NCBI RefSeq assembly: GCF_024679095.1
Contig: NC_066515.1
Span: forward strand, 22,107,717 to 22,171,716
Origin: Eriocheir sinensis
Taxonomy: Eukaryota > Arthropoda > Malacostraca > Decapoda > Varunidae
DNA length: 64,000 nucleotides
Reading direction: 5' to 3'
A program made the translations under genes and the position numbers. The number at the start of each line of letters is the position of its first letter. Position 1 is the first letter of the stretch. Positions 56,787 through 64,000 of this stretch are shown piece by piece. The notes below the pieces were generated by a model. The model worked only from the letters and a program-made list of their open reading frames with translations. It was not told the origin of the DNA and did not search any database.

Positions 56787-57047
56787 TTATATATGTTTTC
56801 TCCCTTTAGCAGCAGTCCCAGGTAATTTGTTACAAACTTTCGGCCACTCGCGCACCAGGGCAACTTTTTCCCCGACGTTAGCGAAAGCATTTATCTGACT
56901 CAGCTTCCGCCACGCTGAGCCCACGCAGATGCAAAGTATATCAGTCTTGGTTGAAAGGCTTCTCTTTTTAACTTTTTGAGCGTACTCGTCGCGGATAGCA
57001 GGAGTAATGGAGGGAACTTGTGTTGTTAGATGTATCCTGAACACCAT
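56787..57047 (-). CDS. candidate 86-aa ORF, unknown
   Basis: ATG at 57047, stop at 56787. The predicted protein is soluble-looking, mixed in composition and free of simple repeats, with a basic KVKKR near residue 26 and an internal CICVGSAWRKLSQINAF part. It lies 30 bp outside the Tigger-like element. No homologue recognised; length alone does not exclude chance. Confidence 0.22.
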   Translation of the reverse strand: MVFRIHLTTQVPSITPAIRDEYAQKVKKRSLSTKTDILCICVGSAWRKLSQINAFANVGEKVALVREWPKVCNKLPGTAAKGRKHI

Positions 57048-57076
57048 TTGTCCATTTGTTACTGAATTGATCTATA

Positions 57077-57360
57077 CAGTAAACCATTTATATAACGAAC
57101 CCATAACGAAATTCAGATACTTGTACCATAATAATACAGCTCCTGAACCAAACCAGACTTTATTACAAGTTGTTATTAGATGATAAAGATATGTGCAATT
57201 AGCATGTTAATATTATGTGGCAAAACAATATCATCTGCTGTAACTAATATATTGCTTAATCTTATATTGTTCCTTGTATCCAGTAATGCCTTTGGATATA
57301 ACGAATTTCCGGATATAACAATTTGGTGTTTTGCCCCAGCTGGTTCGTTAAACAATTCTG
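57077..57360. mobile_element. Tigger/pogo-like non-autonomous element (degenerate)
   Basis: Left end TA|CAGTAAACCATTTATATAAC and GAACCCATAACGAA resembles Tigger/pogo termini, which start CAGT and contain TATAACGAACC. GGATATAACGAATTTCC and GGATATAACAATTTGG lie near the right side, and the right end GGTTCGTTAAAC...CTG|TA is an imperfect complement of the left. TA dinucleotides flank both ends. About 284 bp and no transposase. Confidence 0.5.
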
Positions 57361-57690
57361 TACATGTACAATCGCGATATGAAGTGATGTCGCCATAATA
57401 TGTACATACTACGAAAGATCCTTCAGAACTTATGAAAATCCATCTTCAGGTAACATCGATAGTTTTTTTTTTCTATTTACTTTATTATAATGTACTGGTA
57501 ACCCCTCTTCATTCTACGTCTTTAATCCGCGTACACAGAAAAAAAATGTATTATAATTATTTCCACCATGTTAGCAGCACCAGACTCACCTACACTACGA
57601 GGAAATGTATCGATGACTCGGCCGAGCGTAACAATATGAAACGTGAAGCGAATTATAAACCCCACCCACCGCCCGGCACAGTAAGGTTTC
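57361..57690. other. unique sequence with a 157-codon open frame continuing to 57905
   Basis: Plus frame from ATG 57432 to 57905 starts with a hydrophobic, signal-like stretch and is mixed in composition, but its last 60 codons fall in the degenerate ~30-bp repeat. No family recognised; probably chance. Confidence 0.15.
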
Positions 57691-57699
57691 CCATTCTTC

Positions 57700-58100
57700 A
57701 GAAGTTTCATGCTCCTACGATATCCTGGATTACAGTGCCGCCAACCAGGTTATTACGCCTCAGTGCTACCAACCAAAGTGTTATGGTATCCTGTTTTATG
57801 TATCCCAGAGTGTCCAGCCAGCTTTCTTTCCTCATTTCACCCATCTTTATCTACTCCTCTTTATCTTCCCCTTCCTTCCACCTCTTTCTATCCCCCATTA
57901 GATAGATGCCAACCAAACTATTACATCTCCGAGTTACCAACATTATTTTGACACCCCAGTGCTACCAACAAATACATTACATCTCAGAACTGCCGATCAA
58001 GGTGTTACAATCCAGGGGTACCAACCAAAGTATTACATCCAAGTGCTGTCAACCAAACTATAAGAACCCAGTGCTGCCAACCAAATTGTTTCTTTTTCTT
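57700..58100. repeat. degenerate ~30-bp repeat, cluster 1
   Basis: The phrase CAGTGCTACCAACCAAAST, usually followed by RTTAYA, recurs about eight to nine times with much substitution, at 20-40-bp intervals after 57900, and with a C/T-rich insertion at 57830-57895. Confidence 0.75.
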
Positions 58101-58349
58101 TTTTATTCTTGCTATATTGTAGGCTAAGGGTAACAGCAAACTATAGATATACAATGCCTGCGACGTGCTGTTTCTAATAAAAAAAGACGAAGATGCCGAA
58201 ATAATTGTAAGTTTTGGTTTCAGGTGTTTTGATACTCCGCCCCCCCTTCTTCAGAGACTCGTCCATATATTCAGATACTTTCGGCTCAATAACTATTTCC
58301 AAAGGTCACAAAGGAGATTAGTCGAGTTCTCATAAGTGGGGGGGGGGTT

Positions 58350-58548
58350 AAGTTCATGGTGTGGAAGCCTTGTCAAATTATCAGTGGGCTCAAAAAACTC
58401 CACAAGGAAATACCCACAACCTCTACGAAGGCTTTACTAAATGTGTAAGGTTCATGGTGCAGAAGCCTTGTCAGAATATTATTAGGCTAAAAAAAAGTAC
58501 CGAAGGAAATACCCACAACCACTACGAAGACTTCCCTAAATGTGAGTG
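58350..58548. repeat. 98-bp tandem duplication
   Basis: GTTCATGGTG starts at 58352 and 58450. Both copies continue with AGAAGCCTTGTCA, GGCT-AAAAAA, GAAATACCCACAACC and CTACGAAG; copies are about 80-85% alike by eye. Confidence 0.88.
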
Positions 58549-58559
58549 CGTAACCTATA

Positions 58560-58612
58560 CGTCGTAGCAAGGAGACTATAGAACGTATACCTATAGTCTC
58601 TTTGCGTCGTAG
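58560..58612. mobile_element. 37-bp perfect-ended hairpin flanked by 8-bp direct repeats
   Basis: CAAGGAGACTATAG (58568-58581) and CTATAGTCTCTTTG (58591-58604) are inverted repeats of 14 bp with one mismatch around a 9-bp loop. Both sides carry CGTCGTAG (58560-58567 and 58605-58612). The layout is that of a tiny insertion with target duplication, but it could also be a templated-repair product. Confidence 0.7.
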
Positions 58613-58619
58613 GAAGGGG

Positions 58620-58880
58620 AAACACAGAGCTGCCAACCTAACTATACCTCATTTCAGAACTACCAACTAAACCATATCATCCAAAACCACCAAAACAGTC
58701 TCTCTTGTTATTCCAGAGCTGCCAACGAGACTACATTACAAGAGCTACCAACCGAATCGAAATTACATCCCGGGCTACCAACCAAATTTTTGTGGGTCAG
58801 AGCTACCGAACAAACTATTACATTCGAGTTGATAATCCAGCATCAACGAATCTATTATTATACCCTTGAGCTTCCAACCC
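58620..58880. repeat. degenerate ~30-bp repeat, cluster 2
   Basis: CAGAGCTGCCAACCTAACTA, GAACTACCAACTAAACC, GAGCTACCAACCGAA and variants recur about seven times, clearly the same family as 57.7-58.1 kb. Confidence 0.75.
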
Positions 58881-58979
58881 AGGAGATAAAAAAAATTACT
58901 CATCTCTGCTCATCTTTTTTTTTCCTTCCAGTTTAATAGTCTGCACCTGCTCTCTGATATTTTCGTTCTTTTTTTTTTC

Positions 58980-58982
<3 letters not shown>

Positions 58983-59040
<58 letters not shown>
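58983..59040. repeat. (CT)n microsatellite
   Basis: About 29 CT units. Confidence 0.98.
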
Positions 59041-59041
<1 letters not shown>

Positions 59042-59299
59042 GTCCCCTGCACTAACCTTGAGACTTGCATAACCTTCACTTCTTAAATATAACCTTAAAC
59101 ATAACAAAGGAAAAGTATGTATAGCGTCTAACTTTTTTTTGTGGGGGGGGGACACTAAAAAGTACTGCCCTCGCGCTTCAAGACTCCCTCCTTCCCTCCT
59201 GTGTCGAAAGAGTAATACCATCCTCGCGACCTTCAGTTTAATCTCTCGTGAAAGGGAAATAAAACCTTTGAAATCGTCATCATCTCTGTCCTTCGATCG
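59041..59299. other. unique sequence, no gene seen
   Basis: Mixed DNA with a G-run at 59143-59150. No supported exon. Confidence 0.45.
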
Positions 59300-59680
59300 T
59301 GAGGAGGAAGAGGAGGAGGAGGAAAAGGAAGATGAGGAAGATGAAGAAGAAAAAAAGAAAAGAAGATGAAAAAGAAGAAAGAAGAGGATGATGATGATGA
59401 TGATGATGATGAAGAAGAAGAAGAAGAAGAAGAAGAAGAAGAAGAAGAAGAAGAAGAAGAAGAAGAAGAAGGAAAAGAAGAGGATGATGGAGAAGAAGAA
59501 AAAGAAGAAGGAAAAGAAGAGGATGAAGAAGAAGAAAAAGAAGAAGAAGGAAAATAAGAGGATGATGAAGAAGAAGAAGAGGAAGAACAAAAATATGATA
59601 ATGAAAAAGAAGAAACAAAAATGAAAGAAAAAAGGGAAAGAAAGAAAAAAAAAGATGATAGTTAAAAAATAAAACCCGAA
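59300..59680. repeat. polypurine tract with (GAT)n-(GAA)n
   Basis: GGA, GAT (59387-59411) and GAA (59411-59470) triplets, then GAAGAAGAGGATGAA repeats; nearly pure purine plus T. Poly-Lys/Glu/Asp frames are repeat translations. Confidence 0.95.
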
Positions 59681-60475
59681 AAAAGAACCCAGACTATTTC
59701 ATAACCACATTTTACAACCTCTCCTATTTTCCTTTTTTTTCCTTTTCCTTTTATTTCATTCCTGCCGCGATGCCTTTCCTTGCCCGCCCTGACCTTGTTC
59801 CTGGGCCGGATTAAGTTCATCCCCACATGCCGACCTTGCTTTCGTCCCTTTAACTCTTTCTTCTTTTAACTCTGCAATATTTTAGCATTTATTTTATCTA
59901 TTCGTTCTTGTTCATCTTCCTTCTAAGTGACAATGAACTCGCATCGACCTTGTGAGGCGTCGACTTCTCTGTTGATATACGTTATACTTTTTATCACTTT
60001 TTCTTTTCAACATTTTATCATTCACTTTATTTCTCTTCATCTTCCTCTTAAGTAACTGTGAACTCGTATCAACCTTGTATGGCTTCAAAACTTTTCTATA
60101 GACAATCCGTTACTTTTTGTCACTTTATTTCTTGGGTCTTTTTTCTTTTCCTTCGCTCAGTTATTTAGTGTATCTCCGCGCTTCCTACATCCCTAAGACC
60201 CAGTGTGGAGGAAGCAGCGGTGGAGGCCCTTCGTCGCGTCGCTGCTACAGAGGCGTTACACTTTTACGTTCCAATTTTCGAGCAATAAAACCCTCCCTAA
60301 GCTCTTCCCCTCCTCTCCCCCCCTTCCTCTCCTCTCCTCTCTCATTCCTCTCCCCTCCTTTCCTCTCCCTCTCGTACTGACTGACTGCTTCTTGCGTACT
60401 ACAGATGTTGCTAAGGACTGAGTTTATGTTATCTATCTTTTTATTTCTTTTTTTCGTGTGTGGGAGGGAGAAGGG

Positions 60476-60478
<3 letters not shown>
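59681..60478. other. unique sequence with a ~120-bp duplicated segment, no gene seen
   Basis: TTCATCTTCCTYTAAGT-ACTGTGAACTCG with flanking ATCRACCTTGT occurs twice (about 59910 and 60036), so a unit of about 125 bp is duplicated. C/T-rich DNA lies at 60290-60380. Confidence 0.6.

Positions 60479-60532
<54 letters not shown>
60479..60532. repeat. (GT)n microsatellite
   Basis: About 27 GT units. Confidence 0.98.
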
Positions 60533-60533
<1 letters not shown>

Positions 60534-61437
60534 GTTTTTTCGTTTCTAATTTCTATTTTTTGCAATGTTTCTATTTTTTTATATTCCCCTAATCTTCGTT
60601 TCTCTTATTCGTTTTGGTCTACTCTTGTTTATGCTCCTCTTCCTTTTGTTCCTCCTCCTACTCCTACTCCAAAAGTCATCATCATCATCATTCTCCATTA
60701 CCACTGTATTATAATATTACTCCTCGATCACTTGGACTGACCTTTCTTATTAACCTTTCTTATTAACCGGGTTTTGTCCAAGAATAGTCTCAGACATTGC
60801 TGGGGACATTTCTTTGTTGTTTCCGATGTCTAATAAAATATTTTGTATGATATTCCGAGGAAATTCAATAAACGATTAGAGTGATTATACTTGGCAGGGA
60901 CGAAATGAACTGTTCAAAAAGTACAATTTTATGGAGAGGCGAGGAAGCTATTACTGCAGTGACTGGTAAAAGAGTAATGAATAAATATATCGTCATCAAC
61001 CAAACAGAAATATCAAAAAGAGAATACTATTAATAAGTAAAGAATAGAAGGGACAGAGGCAGATCATGACAAAAATCGCATTATTCTTGCTAAATTCGAG
61101 TCAGTTTACTGTTTACTTTAAATCACATCGATGTTCTCTGTCAGGGTTGAGAGATAATGAAAAGACTGCCGCTGCGTCACTGTTTAGGCGCCGCTAACTA
61201 AACAAACACTCATAAGGGGAGAGTGCGCTACATTCACTCACTGAATCCTAAGAAAAACTTATAATTAACTCCATAAACTGGCCTCACATCATTATTAAAA
61301 CAAAAATGAGTAAGAAAAAAAAGTCAACACGCTGCAACTTTTTTGGCAGACGTCTCACACACTCACTTCTGTAAATTGTTCCCACAGGCGCAAAGTGACC
61401 TTGCCTTCGACATCCGTTAATGATAAATCAGTAGAAT
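60533..61437. other. AT-rich unique sequence, no gene seen
   Basis: Complex DNA; GTTAACC-type TTCTTATTAACC is doubled near 60745-60766. No exon or RNA gene recognised. Confidence 0.5.
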
Positions 61438-61480
61438 TATTATTATTATTATTATTATTATCATTGTTAGTAGTAGTAGT
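61438..61480. repeat. (ATT)n then (AGT)n
   Basis: ATT triplets 61436-61461 followed by AGT triplets 61468-61480. Confidence 0.95.
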
Positions 61481-61763
61481 GATTATGCGTGCGCACCTAC
61501 CTTCTTTTCTCGATCTCATTCCCCCAGTGTGTCCGTGTTTTGTAATTCACTTCTCCTTTGAGTCAGGCGTCTTATCTATCTTAGCACTATCCCTAAAGGT
61601 AATATATAAGAGACACTGTAGTTATCGAGAAGGAATGAGGGACCGGGCGGGCATGTGCTTCGAAGGTTCTTAGACACACCCAGAATCGTTTTATTAAGTT
61701 CAGCGGCGTGGGTACGACGCGAGGGTATTACGTGTGCTGTGCGTGTTAGGATTTTTGGTAGGT

Positions 61764-61764
<1 letters not shown>

Positions 61765-61834
<70 letters not shown>
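61765..61834. repeat. (CT)n microsatellite
   Basis: About 35 CT units, followed by ATCT/CTGT tetramers to 61874. Confidence 0.98.
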
Positions 61835-61837
<3 letters not shown>

Positions 61838-61874
61838 TATCAATCTATTCATCTATCTGTCTGTCTACCTATCT

Positions 61875-62187
61875 CTCTTTACAAACAAAAGGGATAGCTA
61901 TGCACATTTTTTTTTTTTTTTCATTGGTGGTGCCTTTATCTCAAGCGTCTTTCAAGTTTTGGTGTCTCGAGGAAATGTTTCGAGTCGCCAATTCATTGAT
62001 CCGAGTTGCCGAACACTGCACGCTTACCGGCATTGTTCACTCCCTTCCTCCTGGGACCCGCGGGATATCTGGGAACTTGCCGCGCATTCATGGATGATAT
62101 TTGTCTTTGTTCTGTGTTTCCAACTTTTTGCTTTACTTCGACAATTGAGGCAAATAATTCTCGTCCGATGCTTGGCTTATTTGTTCT
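61875..62187. other. unique sequence, no supported gene
   Basis: Complex DNA; a plus frame continues from the CT array to 62198 without a recognised domain. Confidence 0.4.
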
Positions 62188-62433
62188 TCATATCTTAAAA
62201 ACTCCTTCACGATTTGCCAATCTTATATGCTGAGCCGCTTGGGAGGCAAAGATCAGTGTTTGTTCATCTGTTTTCCACATCTTAAAGTTTTCTTGTAGCT
62301 TACATAAAGACAAGAGACTCACTGCATAAAAATAACGAGTATACAACTTTTCCACACAAATACCAAGAGGTCTTTTCCAGCTTTCACAAAAAAGACAGGA
62401 GACCCAATACGCCATCACACCCTGCATTACCAT
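62188..62433 (-). CDS. doubtful 81-aa ORF, unknown
   Basis: ATG at 62433 in a good context (AAAAATGG), stop at 62188. The translation is mixed in composition, Cys-containing in its first half and more polar in the second. No family recognised and no flanking splice signals checked beyond view; probably chance. Confidence 0.15.
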   Translation of the reverse strand: MVMQGVMAYWVSCLFCESWKRPLGICVEKLYTRYFYAVSLLSLCKLQENFKMWKTDEQTLIFASQAAQHIRLANREGVFKI

Positions 62434-62880
62434 TTTTCCTGTGACACGTACGCCCTAAACCCTTGCAAACCTCACACATTCTCGTGCGCTTTCCTTGACA
62501 CATATATAGCCCAGCATTACAGCCTCGCATGAAGGGCAATACGGAGCCTCCTCGGCGTCACATTACCCAGCAGAGCCCCATAAAGTCCCACCGCAGCTGC
62601 TGACGTGCTCATCAAGCCACTTCACGCCCTGAGAGGAACACAAACACTCACCGTCTCTTTATCGATCCAGGGTGAAGAGGACACGACCAGAACAAAACCC
62701 CGACCCTCAAATCTCTTCCCGATGGGGCCGTGACGACAGGCAACGCGACGAGAAAAAAAAAAATAGTTTGTATTAAATCTAACTTGCTCATTTTTATTTC
62801 ATTTCTGATTCATTGTATCCCCAGCAGCTGATTGAGATATCCTGACATTTGCAATAGTGTTAGTGACTGTTAGCGTATTG
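62434..62880. other. complex CpG-bearing sequence, no gene seen
   Basis: 62500-62760 is complex and CpG-bearing; ends in an A-run and AT-rich DNA. Confidence 0.4.
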
Positions 62881-63560
62881 GCAAGTTAGGAAATGTAGCC
62901 CGGGCCCCTCGCGACCTGATGTTAGCGCGCGCACCGTACTTTGAAGAACTACGGAGTCCACGCCCGATTCCATCCTCCTTCCGCAACTCTTCGGTAATGA
63001 AACTCCTGACTTAGTGAACGTCAACTTAAGCATTTATCTTCTTCTTCCTCGCGAGACAAAGGCGTGTCTATACAATGGGTGCGATTCTTTCAGCATCATC
63101 GCAACATTTCCAGCGCAACATGTCATCTTTCCCTCATAAATAAGACCCAAGCTAACACAAAATACATACTGCGTTCATCGTGTTTTCGGGCCGGAGTCTA
63201 AGAAAGAGGAGGTGAGGAGCGTCTACCTCTGGCTCGATAAATCAGAGCCCACGCCTCATAAACCTCCCGCCGCCGCCGCCCCCGCCAGCCACACAGCGCT
63301 GATCACACCCACTTACTGGGGGCAGCCGGCGAGCCCCCCGCCTCCCACAACAACAACGAGGAAATGCTCACTCTTATGGCCCTATCCACGCCCCATTTAA
63401 TTACGTTTGTTTATTTAGTGATATTTTCAGGGTAAAATAATATTTCGTTGGCGGTAAAACTTTTAAGCACCTGCGTCGTCTCCTGTCAGCCGCCAAAGCC
63501 GACCAAATTATGCAACGTCAATTAAACAGTGACTTATCCCTTTCACTGGTGACCTAGTAC
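62881..63560. promoter_or_regulatory. long complex CpG-bearing island, candidate conserved non-coding element
   Basis: About 600 bp with no simple repeat longer than about 15 bp. CpG-rich words (GCGCGCGCACCG, CTCGCGACC) alternate with AT cores: CTCATAAATAAG, CTCGATAAATCAG, CCTCATAAACC, CTTATGGCC and CATTTAATTACG. Such homeodomain-type cores with CpGs suggest an enhancer, but this is inference. Confidence 0.3.
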
Positions 63561-64000
63561 TGTTTTATACAAAGGGAATAAGCAAAACAGCATATTTTCA
63601 TGATCCTAAAGTCGATTCCCTCTGACGTAGCACACCAATACATGAAATACCCCGCTAGGCAAGTTAAGGGTGTCTCCGAGCTCGTTTAATGCTTGTTCTT
63701 CGAATTCGCAAGCATTAAGGAAACGAACGATCTAAGGCCTGTTGGCACTACAAGCAGGACTCCCACAATGCATAAGCAGCATTTTCCAACACAAAGTCCA
63801 AATTTTCCCGTTAAAGACAAATACTTCCCCCTCACCCCGACGCTCGATGACAGCTCCGAGGGCTGTCCTTACTTCCAGGTCAAGGTTTGGCACCGCTGTG
63901 GATATGGGCCTCCCCGAGCTGGCCCCGCCCAACCAGCCTTCATAGCCGAGCCTGATTATAGTTAAAACGAATAACTAACTACAGTGAAAATCGTCCGGCC
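63561..64000. other. complex sequence at window end, no supported gene
   Basis: A plus frame of 90 codons (to 63965) is mixed in composition but starts on TTG and has no clear domain. It could continue as an exon beyond view; no splice site supports this. Confidence 0.3.

Overview
The window reads as non-coding nuclear DNA of a decapod crustacean, most likely a crab. The evidence is the extreme microsatellite load, a dispersed repeat beginning with AACATAAG repeats at 20.5 kb that I recall from crab genomes (memory only, not checked), a tRNA-derived SINE and short hAT-like MITEs. There is no bacterial gene organisation, rRNA, CRISPR array, complete transposase, reverse transcriptase or recognisable full-length protein gene. 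Almost every long open frame is a translated simple repeat (poly-Ser/Leu, Arg-Glu, Thr-His, Val-Cys, poly-Asn).

Layout. 0-10 kb: AT-rich unique DNA, tandem duplications (periods 93, 140, 80 and 143 bp), polypurine and polypyrimidine tracts and compound microsatellites. 10-13.4 kb: more complex DNA with a dense cluster of CAGGTA/CAGGTG hexamers (10.8-11.4 kb) and two copies of a short A-rich dispersed element. 13.4-16.4 kb: a long pyrimidine block holding the longest CT array (about 136 bp). 16.4-21.4 kb: complex DNA, a SINE, a 162-bp duplication, a G-rich repeat block, the decapod dispersed repeat and a 143-bp duplication. 21.4-35.4 kb: alternating purine- and pyrimidine-strand blocks, within which lie a 62-nt exon-like segment (27.83 kb) and a small predicted membrane ORF on the minus strand (29.06-29.31 kb). 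35.4-47.7 kb: islands of complex DNA (candidate regulatory islands at 38.4, 40.4 and 42.5 kb; two MITEs with target-site duplications at 43.3 and 46.8 kb; a CCAAT-box cluster at 47.5 kb) between repeats. 47.7-52 kb: three tandem duplications and an 18-bp minisatellite. 52.2-55.1 kb: the most GC- and CpG-rich stretch, containing the best first-coding-exon candidate (54,235-54,450, plus strand, signal-peptide-like). 55-60 kb: C-rich minisatellite, a Tigger-like element, a degenerate ~30-bp repeat family, a 98-bp duplication and a hairpin flanked by 8-bp direct repeats. 60-64 kb: mostly complex DNA with CpG-bearing islands.

How it works together. The pattern of complex, CpG-bearing islands separated by simple repeats fits a long intron or intergenic region beside a gene whose start may lie near 53-54.5 kb. 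That is inference; no splice graph can be closed from this window alone. The most novel observations are: (1) CAGGTR/YACCTG clusters far above chance in several islands; (2) a minisatellite that appears to have grown from the end of a dispersed A-rich element; (3) two MITEs with clear 8-bp target duplications; (4) a 37-bp hairpin flanked by 8-bp direct repeats; and (5) a repeated habit of 2-4-copy tandem duplications with periods of about 80-160 bp.
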